This document shows positions 1 through 9,039 of a DNA stretch of 64,000 nt, in pieces. The stretch comes from Brevundimonas lutea (lineage in GTDB: Bacteria > Pseudomonadota > Alphaproteobacteria > Caulobacterales > Caulobacteraceae). Under the pieces are notes generated by a model that ran no database searches, was not told where the DNA came from, and saw only the letters and a program-made list of their open reading frames with translations. Where the stretch lies: positions 372,001 to 436,000 of the forward strand of contig NZ_QUOQ01000002.1 of assembly GCF_003704105.1 (NCBI RefSeq), read 5' to 3'. Made by a program: the position numbers and the translations under genes. Numbering within the stretch: the stretch's first letter is position 1; every line of letters begins with the position of its first letter.

Positions 1-5
1 CATCC

Positions 6-1160
6 TCATGCTTTCGGCCCCTTGCGGCCGGCCTTGAGGTGCAGCGGCTGGGCGGCGGCGGTGGCCTCGTCCAGCGGCCAGCGCGGGCGGGCCACGGCGT
101 CGATGTCCGAGGCCAGGCCCAACGCCAGCCGCTCGGCGCCGGCCAGAGCGATCATGGCGGCATTGTCGGTGCAATAGGCCAGCGGTGGGGCCAGGAAGCG
201 GAAGCCGTGACGCGTCGCCGTCTCGGTCAGCACGCGCCGCACCTCGCCATTGGCCGCCACCCCGCCGGCGACCACGAACAGGAGGTGTTGGTGGCGTTCA
301 GCATAATCCCGCATGGCCCGCTCGGAGCGTTCGGACAGTTGGCGCGCGATGGCCGACTGGACAGCTGCCGCCAGGTCGGCGCGGTCCTGGTCCGTCCGGC
401 ATTCGGCGGCCAGCCGCGCGGCCGCCGTCTTCAGGCCCGAGAAGGAGAAGTCGCAGCCGTCGCGACCCAGCAGCGCGCGGGGCAGGGCGATCTTCGACCC
501 GTCCCCCGTCGCCGCCAGCCGCTCCAGCGCCGGGCCGCCGGGATAGCCGAGGTCCAGCGCCTTGGCGATCTTGTCGAAGGCCTCGCCCGCCGCGTCGTCG
601 ATGGTGGCGCCCAGTCGGGTCATGTCGCCGACGCCGCGCACCTCCATCAGTTGGCAGTGGCCGCCCGACACCAGCAGCAGCAGGAAGGGATAGGGCGCGT
701 CCTCCGTCAGACGCGCCGACACGGCGTGACCCTCCAGATGGTTGACGGCGACCAGCGGCAGGTTTCGCGCCAGGGCCACCGCCTTGCCGAAGCTGAGGCC
801 CACCATCACCCCGCCGACCAGCCCCGGCCCGGCGGTGGCGGCGACGCCGGTCAGGCCCCCCATGCCGACTCCGGCCTCGGCGACCGCGCGGCGGGCGACC
901 TCGCCGATCTTCTCGACATGGCTGCGCGCCGCGATCTCGGGCACCACGCCGCCAAAGGGGGAGTGCTCGTCGGTCTGGCTGTGCACCACCGAGCTGAGCA
1001 CCGTGGCCCGGCCGTCCTCGTCCAGCCGCACCACGGCGGCGGCGGTCTCGTCGCAGCTGGTCTCCAGCCCCAGTACGGTCCAGGCCGCGCCGGGACCGCC
1101 CGAGGGCGCCGCGCCGGGGTTCACCCCGTCCCTGGGTCTGCTAGAAGCCGCCTGATCCAT
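6..1160 (-). CDS. tsaD: tRNA N6-adenosine threonylcarbamoyltransferase TsaD
   Basis: TsaD transfers the threonylcarbamoyl group to A37 of tRNAs that read ANN codons, working with TsaB and TsaE in the cytoplasm. The protein of about 384 residues carries the family start LGLETSCDETAAAVV, the metal-binding NHLEGHA stretch and a late GGVAANGEVR segment. The open frame reaches further upstream, but only the part after the ATG at 1160 looks like TsaD; a GTG at 1124 is another possible start. It is divergent from hemC, 46 bases away. A new ATG follows its stop at positions 3-1, so another gene (gpsA would be typical in Caulobacter, an inference) begins at the window edge. Confidence 0.93.
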   Translation of the reverse strand: MDQAASSRPRDGVNPGAAPSGGPGAAWTVLGLETSCDETAAAVVRLDEDGRATVLSSVVHSQTDEHSPFGGVVPEIAARSHVEKIGEVARRAVAEAGVGMGGLTGVAATAGPGLVGGVMVGLSFGKAVALARNLPLVAVNHLEGHAVSARLTEDAPYPFLLLLVSGGHCQLMEVRGVGDMTRLGATIDDAAGEAFDKIAKALDLGYPGGPALERLAATGDGSKIALPRALLGRDGCDFSFSGLKTAAARLAAECRTDQDRADLAAAVQSAIARQLSERSERAMRDYAERHQHLLFVVAGGVAANGEVRRVLTETATRHGFRFLAPPLAYCTDNAAMIALAGAERLALGLASDIDAVARPRWPLDEATAAAQPLHLKAGRKGPKA

Positions 1161-1206
1161 GGCCGCGAGGTAGCGGTCCCGCCTTCCCGCCGCAACCGGA
1201 GCCGCC

Positions 1207-2151
1207 TTGGCCGCCTCTCCCCTCGTCCGCATCGGCACGCGCCGCTCCGCCCTGGCCCTGGCCCAGTCCGGCATGATGCAGCGCGCCATCGGCCGGGCCC
1301 TGGGCGTGGCCGAGGCCGAGATCGAGGCGCGCGTGCCGCTGGTTCCCATCGTCACCACCGGCGACCGGGTGCAGGACCGCCGCCTGCTCGAGATCGGCGG
1401 CAAGGCCATGTTCACCAAGGAGATCGAGGAGGCGCTGCTGGACGGACGAGTCGATGTCGCCGTCCACTCGATGAAGGACGTGCCGGCCGACCAGCCGCCG
1501 GGCCTCTGCATCGCCGCCATCCCCGAGCGCGAGGACCCGCGCGACGCCTTCGTCAGTCGCGACTGGCCCGGCTTCGACGAACTGCCCGAGGGCGCGGTGG
1601 TCGGCACCGCCAGCCTGCGTCGTCAGGCCCAGATCCTGGCCGCGCGGCCGGACCTGAAAATCGAAATGCTGCGCGGCAATGTCGACACGCGGCTGAGGCG
1701 GCTGGAGGCGGGGGATTTCGACGCCATCCTGCTGGCCTGTTCCGGCCTGGCGCGGCTGGGGCGCGAGGCCGTCATCACCGAGCGGCTGGACATGGATCGC
1801 TTCCCGCCCGCCCCGGGTCAGGGGGCGCTGGCCCTGCAGACGCGCGAGGACGACATCGGGGCCGACTGGGTCGCCGCCCTGAACCATGCCGACACCGCCG
1901 TCTGCGTCGCCGCCGAGCGGGGCGCCATGCGGGCGCTGGAGGGCTCGTGCCGCACGGCCGTCGCGGCCATCGCCGCCCTGACGGGCGCGCGCCTGGCCCT
2001 GACCACCGAGATGCTGGCGCCCGACGGCTCGGCCCGCTGGCGGCGACGCGGCGAGATCGACCTGCCGACACCCGACAGCGCCCGCACGCTGGGCGAACGT
2101 CTCGGCGCCGAGGTCCACCACGACGCCGGCGACCAGCGGATCGATGTCTGA
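1207..2151 (+). CDS. hemC: hydroxymethylbilane synthase (porphobilinogen deaminase)
   Basis: HemC joins four porphobilinogen molecules into hydroxymethylbilane in tetrapyrrole synthesis. The 314-residue protein shows the N-terminal RIGTRRSALALAQ, the substrate-binding stretch GTASLRRQAQ, and the cysteine that holds the dipyrromethane cofactor in LEGSCRTAVA. The start is a TTG at 1207 with GGAG at 1198-1201; no ATG fits the conserved N-terminus. Its end overlaps the hemD start by 8 bases, which suggests translational coupling. Family membership is clear. Confidence 0.95.
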   Translation: MAASPLVRIGTRRSALALAQSGMMQRAIGRALGVAEAEIEARVPLVPIVTTGDRVQDRRLLEIGGKAMFTKEIEEALLDGRVDVAVHSMKDVPADQPPGLCIAAIPEREDPRDAFVSRDWPGFDELPEGAVVGTASLRRQAQILAARPDLKIEMLRGNVDTRLRRLEAGDFDAILLACSGLARLGREAVITERLDMDRFPPAPGQGALALQTREDDIGADWVAALNHADTAVCVAAERGAMRALEGSCRTAVAAIAALTGARLALTTEMLAPDGSARWRRRGEIDLPTPDSARTLGERLGAEVHHDAGDQRIDV

Positions 2152-2875
2152 CGCCGGCCCGGCGCCACAGGTGTGGGTGACCCGCACCCGACCGGGCGCC
2201 GACGCCACGGCGGAACGGTTGACCGACCTGGGCTTCCGGCCATTGGTGTCGCCGTTGCTGACGGTCGTTCCGCTGCGGCCTCGACTGGACCTCGAAACGG
2301 TGGGCGCCCTGGCCTTCACCAGCCCCAACGCCGTGGTGGCCTTCGCGCGCCTGGCCGAGGGCGACGCCTGGCGACGACTGCCCGCCTATGCTGTCGGCGA
2401 CGCCACGGCCGAGGCCATCCGTGATCACGGGGTCGCGGACGTGCGCTCGGCTTCGGGCGACCTCGACGATCTGGCCGCCCTGATCGCCGCCCGTCCTCCC
2501 TCGGGCGAGGTGCTGGTCGTGGGCCCGCGCGAGCCTTCGGGCGATCTGCCCGCGCTGTTGAGGCCCCGGGGCGTCACGGCGCGCGCCGTGGCCGTTCACG
2601 CGACCGTCGCCGCGCCCGCCGACGAGGGCCGCCGCGCCCTGATCGACAGCGCGCTGGCCGCCGTCCTGATCCATTCCGCCAAGGCCGCCGCGATCCTGGC
2701 CGATACGTCGGACTCTACGCCACGGGTCTGGCCGTTCGTCGTCGCCATCTCCGAGGCGGCGGCCCGCCCGCTCGCGGACGTCGCGCCCCGCATCCAGATC
2801 GCCGCGCGGCCCGACGAGTCCCGCCTGCTCGCCGCCCTGACTCAGGCGCTTGGCAAGCCGCGGCCGCGCGTATAG
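2144..2875 (+). CDS. hemD: uroporphyrinogen-III synthase
   Basis: HemD closes and rearranges hydroxymethylbilane to uroporphyrinogen III, the step directly after HemC. The 243-residue length fits the family. The sequence is poorly conserved as usual for HemD, but shows VWVTRTRPGADATAERL at the N-terminus, FTSPNAVVAF after the first lobe, and the second-lobe segment with IHSAKAA. The ATG at 2144 lies inside the last codons of hemC, so the two are cotranscribed. It ends just before tRNA-Thr. Confidence 0.9.
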   Translation: MSDAGPAPQVWVTRTRPGADATAERLTDLGFRPLVSPLLTVVPLRPRLDLETVGALAFTSPNAVVAFARLAEGDAWRRLPAYAVGDATAEAIRDHGVADVRSASGDLDDLAALIAARPPSGEVLVVGPREPSGDLPALLRPRGVTARAVAVHATVAAPADEGRRALIDSALAAVLIHSAKAAAILADTSDSTPRVWPFVVAISEAAARPLADVAPRIQIAARPDESRLLAALTQALGKPRPRV

Positions 2876-2919
2876 AGAACGGCTCGCGCACGCGGGCCCG
2901 CCCCGCCGACGCTGAAGAG

Positions 2920-2995
2920 GCCGCCTTAGCTCAGCCGGTAGAGCATCGCATTCGTAATGCGGGGGTCGCGTGTTCGAGTCACGCAGGCGGCACCA
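2920..2995 (+). tRNA. tRNA-Thr (anticodon CGU)
   Basis: The sequence folds as a full cloverleaf: acceptor stem GCCGCCT with AGGCGGC, D arm GCTC/GAGC, anticodon arm with loop TTCGTAA giving anticodon CGT, a five-base variable loop and a T arm GCGTG-TTCGAGT-CACGC. The 3' CCA is encoded at 2993-2995. CGU reads the ACG threonine codon. It stands alone downstream of hemD; a short T run follows at 2997-3000. Confidence 0.95.
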
Positions 2996-3007
2996 CTTTT
3001 CCCAGAC

Positions 3008-3676
3008 CTAGGAGTTCGGCCGGACCCGTGCCGGATTGCCCATGACCGTCGCGCCTTCGGGTACGTCGGCTATCACCACGGCGCCCATGCCGATCACGGC
3101 GTCGCGGCCGATGCGCAGGGGCCGGTCGGGCCCGCCGTTGCGGATGATCGCGCCGGCGCCGATCGTGACGTTGTCGCCAATCTCGACATGGCCGTTGACC
3201 CCGGCTTTGGGGCCCAGGGTGACCCAGTCGCCGATCCGGCAGTCGTGCGACACATGGGCGTAGTAGTTGGCCTGAAAGCCTTCGCCGACGACGGCGCCGG
3301 CGCTGATCAGGGCGAAGGGCGAGATCAGAGCGCCAGCGCGAACCACGGCATCGGGCGAGACCCGTGCCGAGGGATCAATCACCGAGACCGGCTCCGCGCC
3401 GGTCGCGCGCGCGGCGGCGTCCAGCTTGCGCCGAAGCCGGCCGTCTCCCACCGCCGTCACGAACAGCCGTCTTCCGGGCCGGGACGCGAACTCCTGCTCT
3501 GAAAGGACGGCCACGCCGCTCACCGGGCCGGACCCCGCACGATCCACCAGAACGACCCGATCGGGCGCCAGGCCCGGCGTCTGCTCTGCGACACGAAGGG
3601 CGCTTTCGACCATCTCGCGGGCGTGGCCGCCGGCGCCGAACAGTCCGAGCCAGACGAGGGTCGTGTCTTCCTGCAT
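3008..3676 (-). CDS. NeuD/PglD-type sugar O-acyltransferase (left-handed beta-helix)
   Basis: Likely an acyl-CoA-dependent acetyltransferase acting on a nucleotide-linked amino sugar for surface glycans. The N-terminus has a Rossmann-like [13 protein letters not shown], and the C-terminal half has hexapeptide repeats of the left-handed beta-helix type (for example [13 protein letters not shown] and [13 protein letters not shown]), the family layout of NeuD and PglD. The ATG at 3676 is chosen because the region upstream runs into the next gene and looks unrelated. No glycosyltransferase or aminotransferase lies beside it, so its substrate cannot be inferred. About 222 residues. Confidence 0.8.
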   Translation of the reverse strand: MQEDTTLVWLGLFGAGGHAREMVESALRVAEQTPGLAPDRVVLVDRAGSGPVSGVAVLSEQEFASRPGRRLFVTAVGDGRLRRKLDAAARATGAEPVSVIDPSARVSPDAVVRAGALISPFALISAGAVVGEGFQANYYAHVSHDCRIGDWVTLGPKAGVNGHVEIGDNVTIGAGAIIRNGGPDRPLRIGRDAVIGMGAVVIADVPEGATVMGNPARVRPNS

Positions 3677-3722
3677 GAAGTGACCATGCCGCGATCCGGC
3701 GCGGGCGGGAAGGGCAGTCGGG

Positions 3723-4550
3723 CTAGTCCATCCGCTGCCAGACGCGGACATGTTCGATTTCCATACGCGCGGGAAACGATCGCTCGCTGACGCCTTCGGC
3801 GCCGCCCCAGTCGCCGCCGACGGCGATGTTGAGGATCAGGTGAAAAGGCTTGTCGAAGGGCCAGCGTTCGACATCGCCGGAGCCGTCGTTCCGGAACTCG
3901 TGATAGCCGCCGCCATCGATGCCGAAGCGGATCGTTTCGGGCGTCCACAGCACCTGATAATCGTGGAAGGCCTCGCAGGCGTCGCGCACCCGCTTCTGGC
4001 CGCCGCGCTGGGTGCCCCGGGTATGGTTGAAGGCCTCGGTGTGGACCGTGCCGTGGATCACGCCCTTGTCGTGGCCGACGTGCTCCATGATGTCGATCTC
4101 GCCATCCAGGGGCCAGTCCGTTGCGTTTTCCGACAGCATCCAGATGGCCGGCCAGGTGCCCTTGCCGCAGGGAATCTTGGCCCGCACCTCGAAGAATCCG
4201 TAAGTCCAGCTGTGCAGGCCGGCGGTGACCAGCCGCGCCGAGGAATAGGTCTGGCCGCCGTGGTCGGGCAGGGTGTCGAGCGTCTCGCGCCGCGCCTCAA
4301 TGATCAGCTTGCCGTCCTCGACCCGGGCGTTCTCCGGCCGATCGGCGGCGTAGTACTGGAGCTCGTTGTTGTACCAGCCGGTGGCGTTGGCGTGGGTGTC
4401 ATACGCCCAGTTGGCGGGATCGGGCAGGCCGGGCGTCTCGAACTCGTCGGACCACACCAAGCGATAGCCGTCGAGAGCGTCCTGGGCGAAGCTCGGTGTC
4501 GCAGTCGCCCAAATCGCCATCATCGCCGCCAGGGCGCCCGATCGTCTCAT
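3723..4550 (-). CDS. secreted glycoside hydrolase family 16 (beta-glucanase-like)
   Basis: A secreted endo-beta-glucanase or laminarinase-like enzyme. The first 22 or so residues form a signal peptide ending ATPSFA. The GH16 core has WSDEF near the mature start and the catalytic signature [11 protein letters not shown], with E151 as nucleophile, D153, and E156 as acid/base. The start at 4550 is preceded by GGAGAGGAGA. The exact substrate (laminarin, lichenan or other) cannot be told from these motifs. It is divergent from bioY, with 64 bases between. Confidence 0.9.
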   Translation of the reverse strand: MRRSGALAAMMAIWATATPSFAQDALDGYRLVWSDEFETPGLPDPANWAYDTHANATGWYNNELQYYAADRPENARVEDGKLIIEARRETLDTLPDHGGQTYSSARLVTAGLHSWTYGFFEVRAKIPCGKGTWPAIWMLSENATDWPLDGEIDIMEHVGHDKGVIHGTVHTEAFNHTRGTQRGGQKRVRDACEAFHDYQVLWTPETIRFGIDGGGYHEFRNDGSGDVERWPFDKPFHLILNIAVGGDWGGAEGVSERSFPARMEIEHVRVWQRMD

Positions 4551-4614
4551 GCCGGTCTCCTCTCCCGCGCGATCAGGCTTGGCACGAGGCGCGCGGTGGA
4601 TCATCTCAACAATC

Positions 4615-5199
4615 ATGACCGGCACCCCCACGCCCCCCTACCGACCGACCGGCTGGCCTCTGGCCGCGGCCCTTCTGGCGGCGGCGGCGTCGATGGCCGT
4701 GGGGGCGCAGCTGGATGTGCCGATGCGCCCGGTGCCGATGTCTCTGCAGAGCCTGGCCGTGCTGGGGGCCGGCGCCCTGTTGGGTCCGGTGCGCGGCCTG
4801 GGGGCGGTGGCGCTCTATCTGGCGGCGGGCGCGCTGGGGTTGCCTGTGTTCGCGGGCGGCGAGGCCGGCCTGGATCGGTTCGCGGGACCTACGGCCGGAT
4901 ATCTCTACGCCTTCCCCTTGGGCGCGGTCGCGGTCGGATTTGCGGCGCGGCGGGGGTGGATGCGACGCTTCTTTCCCGCCCTGATGGCGGGTCTGGCCGG
5001 CCATGCGATTCTTCTGACCGGCGGCGCCCTGTGGCTGGCCCATTCGATCGGGGCCGAGGCCGCGGTTGACGGCGGTCTGGCTCCGTTTGTGATCGGCGCT
5101 GTCGTAAAATCCGCGGTGCTGGCGCTCGGCTTCGTCGCGGTTTCGCGAGGGTTCAGGCCAGACGAGCGATCCGACGGCGGGCGAACGCCAGGGCGGTGA
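4615..5199 (+). CDS. bioY: biotin transporter BioY
   Basis: BioY is the substrate-binding membrane component of the biotin ECF transporter and can also work alone. The 194-residue protein is almost wholly hydrophobic with about six membrane segments. It shows the BioY features VPMRPVPMSLQSLAVL, LGAGALLGPVRGLGAVALYL, and GLPVFAGGEAGLDRFAGPTAGYL, the last being the family hallmark, as GPTxGYL. The start is the ATG at 4615. No BioR-like operator was seen upstream. The 3' end overlaps the convergent neighbour by 47 bases. Confidence 0.92.
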   Translation: MTGTPTPPYRPTGWPLAAALLAAAASMAVGAQLDVPMRPVPMSLQSLAVLGAGALLGPVRGLGAVALYLAAGALGLPVFAGGEAGLDRFAGPTAGYLYAFPLGAVAVGFAARRGWMRRFFPALMAGLAGHAILLTGGALWLAHSIGAEAAVDGGLAPFVIGAVVKSAVLALGFVAVSRGFRPDERSDGGRTPGR

Positions 5200-5719
5200 G
5201 ACCGAGCAGGCCCGCCAGCAGGATCATGGCCCACTCGGTCAGCGTCGGCACAACGGCGGTCGCTCCGACCACCGTGATCGCGCCCGGGCCATCGATGGTC
5301 AGATCCCAGCTGTCGCCAGCCTGGGCGAAAGTGTCGTCAAACGGCACCGCGAAATAGGTCGTGCCCGCCGTCAGATTGACGTTCAGCGTTACCGGATCGT
5401 CGTTCGAGCCGGCGATGCACGTGGGAAAGGACGCGGCTGGGTCGAAGCTGTTTTCGTGGACATACAGGTGAATGCCGCCACCCGGACTGGTGAGGTCGAA
5501 CTGGTAGGATCCGGTCTGATCGACCGTGAACTCGACCAGGTCATAGGCGATCGGCGTCGCTCCCTGACCCGCGCAGTTGGGGGTGGCGATGAAAACCACG
5601 GCCATATCCGGATCCGCGGCGTCCACGACCCCGTTGACAGCAACCGTCGCCGCTAGTGCAGGGGGAGCAAGCGCCAGAAGCGCGCATCCCGCCGCTACCG
5701 CACCTAGCCCCTTGGCCAT
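5153..5719 (-). CDS. secreted protein with IPTL-CTERM sorting signal
   Basis: A surface or exported protein of 188 residues with no recognised enzymatic domain. The N-terminus is a signal peptide ending PPALAATVAV. The middle resembles beta-sandwich pre-peptidase-type domains (GSYQFDLTSPGGGIHLYV). The C-terminus holds VPTLTEWAMILLAG, a transmembrane stretch and a basic tail ARRRIARLA, the tripartite form of the IPTL-CTERM sorting signal. Such signals are thought to be cut by a dedicated sortase-like membrane enzyme; no such enzyme lies in this window. The coding end overlaps bioY tail to tail. Confidence 0.8.
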   Translation of the reverse strand: MAKGLGAVAAGCALLALAPPALAATVAVNGVVDAADPDMAVVFIATPNCAGQGATPIAYDLVEFTVDQTGSYQFDLTSPGGGIHLYVHENSFDPAASFPTCIAGSNDDPVTLNVNLTAGTTYFAVPFDDTFAQAGDSWDLTIDGPGAITVVGATAVVPTLTEWAMILLAGLLGLTALAFARRRIARLA

Positions 5720-5826
5720 GCTATTCCCCGAAATCAGCGTCCGATGACCAACGTTCGGCTAAAACCGCGAAAGGCGCAAGTTGATTCGTCATGGGGAAAG
5801 CCTCAAGCGCGCCGGCCCGCTGGCTT

Positions 5827-5854
5827 GAACATATAAGCATGTCTTTATATGTTC
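5827..5854. promoter_or_regulatory. 28-bp palindrome upstream of metK, possible SahR-type operator
   Basis: Two perfect 10-base arms, GAACATATAA and TTATATGTTC, flank an 8-base centre. The palindrome lies 32 bases before the metK start, in an unusually AT-rich island. ArsR-family SahR, which senses S-adenosylhomocysteine, controls methionine-cycle genes in proteobacteria and binds AT-rich palindromes of this general look; that assignment is an inference. Confidence 0.55.
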
Positions 5855-5885
5855 CGCGCCCCAGTCGTCCGGAGCCTGTCCGCCC

Positions 5886-7079
<1,194 letters not shown>

Positions 7080-7090
7080 GGGCGAGAGGC

Positions 7091-8098
7091 GTGATCGTGC
7101 CAACGACGCGCCTGATACAGACCGACGGGCTCAGGCAGCGGATACTGGAGGGCGGGGAGGGGCCTCTGGTGCTCCTGCTGCACGGCTTTCCCGAACTGGC
7201 GGTCAGTTGGAGCGCTCAGATCGAGGCGCTGGCGGCGGCCGGCTATCACGCGGTCGCGCCGGACATGCGCGGCTATGGCGGGACCGAACGGCCGGACAGG
7301 CGCGAGGATCACACCATCCTGCATCTGGTCGGCGATGTGGTCGATCTGGTCCGCGCCTTGAGCGCCGAATCGGCCGTGGTGGTCGGTCATGACTGGGGTG
7401 CGGCTGTAGCCTGGCAGTGCGCCCTGATGCGGCCGGACGCCGTCACGGCGGTCGCGGGCTTGAGCGTGCCGTTCCAGCCGCGGGTCGCCTCGGGCCCGCC
7501 GACCGAGATCATGGCGGCGCTGTCGGCTCGGGCCGGAGCGGGCGATCTTTACATCAGCCGGTTCCAGGCCGACGACGCCCACGCCGAAATGGACGCGGAC
7601 CCGGCCACGGCCCTGCGCAAGATGTTCTGGGCCTATGACGGCGCGACCGCGCCCGCCGACCAGTCGACGGGCTTCATTGCAACGGCGACCTCGATGCTGG
7701 GCGGCATCGGCGAACAGGCGACCCTGCCGCCCTGGATGAGCGAGAGCCATTTCGCGGACTATGTCGCGGCCTTCACCCGGTCGGGATTTCGGGGCCCGCT
7801 CGACTGGTATCGCTGCCTCGATCTGAACTGGTCGCTGACCGCCTTCCTGCAGGGTCGGCGGATCGATCAGCCGTCCCTGTTCATCACCGGCGCCCGGGAT
7901 CCGGTTCGCCACTATGCCGGGCGTCACGAGAAGCGACAGCATCAGTGGCTGACCGATCTGCGAGGGCATCATGTGCTGGGGGACGCCGGCCACTGGATCC
8001 AGCAGGAACGGGCCGAGGATGTCAGTCGTCTCCTGCTCGATTTCCTGGCTGAAGTCGCCCCGCATCCATCGATCGAAACCCCCGGTCACCGATCGTGA
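7091..8098 (+). CDS. alpha/beta hydrolase, epoxide hydrolase type
   Basis: Probable epoxide hydrolase or related alpha/beta hydrolase. The 335-residue protein shows the oxyanion-hole motif HGFPE, the nucleophile elbow GHDWGAAVAW with Asp as nucleophile, a cap region rich in Trp and Tyr, and a late catalytic His in GDAGHWIQQE. These are features of the soluble epoxide hydrolase group. The start is a GTG at 7091. The physiological substrate is unknown; location behind metK does not reveal it. Confidence 0.82.
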   Translation: MIVPTTRLIQTDGLRQRILEGGEGPLVLLLHGFPELAVSWSAQIEALAAAGYHAVAPDMRGYGGTERPDRREDHTILHLVGDVVDLVRALSAESAVVVGHDWGAAVAWQCALMRPDAVTAVAGLSVPFQPRVASGPPTEIMAALSARAGAGDLYISRFQADDAHAEMDADPATALRKMFWAYDGATAPADQSTGFIATATSMLGGIGEQATLPPWMSESHFADYVAAFTRSGFRGPLDWYRCLDLNWSLTAFLQGRRIDQPSLFITGARDPVRHYAGRHEKRQHQWLTDLRGHHVLGDAGHWIQQERAEDVSRLLLDFLAEVAPHPSIETPGHRS

Positions 8099-8133
8099 CG
8101 CGCGCGGCTCACGGGACCGTGCCATGAGGCGAC

Positions 8134-9039
8134 GTGAGCCCCGTCCCTGACAAATCGTCGGCCCTGAGTGGGCTGGAGATCGCCGCCATCGTGGCGATCT
8201 GCGTCATTTGGGGCGTGAACAACGCCGCCGCCAAGTTCGCCACCGAGAGCCTGCCGCCGCTGTTCACCGGCGCGTTGCGGTTCGCCGTCGCCGGAGCCTT
8301 GCTGGTGTGGTTCGTGCGGCCGCCGTTTCCGAACTGGAAGAGCCTGCTGCTGATCGTCGGCCTGGGCGGGCCGTTGCACTATGGCCTGATCTATCTGGCC
8401 TTCTGGCTGGCCCAGGATGTCAGCCCGGTGTCGGTGGCGACCCAGCTGTGGATTCCGTTCACCGCCCTGTTCGCCTTTCTAGTGCTACGGGAGCGGGTCA
8501 GCTGGGCGGCGCTGGCGGGCATGGGCGTGGCCTTCGCGGGGGTGGTCTGGATGACGCTGGACGCCCACGCCATCGCCGACTGGAAAGCCATTCTGGTCGG
8601 GGCGGCGGCCAGCGCCTCCTGGGCCATGACCACGGTGATCGCGAGGCGGACCACAAGCGTGCCGCCGCTGAAGATGCAGGGGCTGCTGGCCCTGGTCGCC
8701 CTGCCGGGCCTGGGGATCGGTTCGCTGGTGACCGAGACGGGCCAGTGGCAGGCGCTGAGCCAGGCCACGCCGATGGTCTGGGCGGCGGTGATCTGGGCCG
8801 GGGCGGCATCGTCCGTGGTGGCGACCAGCCTGGTGTTCTGGCTGGTCCAGCGGCGCGAGGCGGGGCGGGTGACACCCTATTTCCTGGCCACACCGATCGT
8901 GTCGATCCTGATCGGATGGGGCCTGATGGGCGACGTGCTGACGCCCCAGATCCTGACCGGGTCGGCGATCACCATGCTGGGGGTCGGCGTCGTGGCGCTG
9001 GCCGAGCGGGGCCTCAGAGCTGGGGCGGCCAAGGCCTAG
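8134..9039 (+). CDS. EamA/DMT-family transporter
   Basis: A cytoplasmic-membrane permease with two EamA repeats and about ten transmembrane helices over 301 residues. The first repeat opens with [17 protein letters not shown], the second with [19 protein letters not shown], both typical of drug/metabolite transporters that export small metabolites. A GTG at 8134 is the start. Its stop overlaps the convergent mutase gene by 4 bases. Substrate unknown. Confidence 0.87.
   Translation: MSPVPDKSSALSGLEIAAIVAICVIWGVNNAAAKFATESLPPLFTGALRFAVAGALLVWFVRPPFPNWKSLLLIVGLGGPLHYGLIYLAFWLAQDVSPVSVATQLWIPFTALFAFLVLRERVSWAALAGMGVAFAGVVWMTLDAHAIADWKAILVGAAASASWAMTTVIARRTTSVPPLKMQGLLALVALPGLGIGSLVTETGQWQALSQATPMVWAAVIWAGAASSVVATSLVFWLVQRREAGRVTPYFLATPIVSILIGWGLMGDVLTPQILTGSAITMLGVGVVALAERGLRAGAAKA

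Noticed and set aside
39..2180. Long plus-strand open frame across tsaD and hemC
   Set aside because: Low-complexity Arg/Gly/Gln translation opposite clear tsaD; a shadow caused by high GC.
4551..4614. BioR operator before bioY
   Set aside because: No TTATxxATAA-type sequence in the gap.
5720..5885. SAM riboswitch before metK
   Set aside because: No match to SAM-II or other SAM-binding RNA patterns was found; the palindrome fits a protein operator better.
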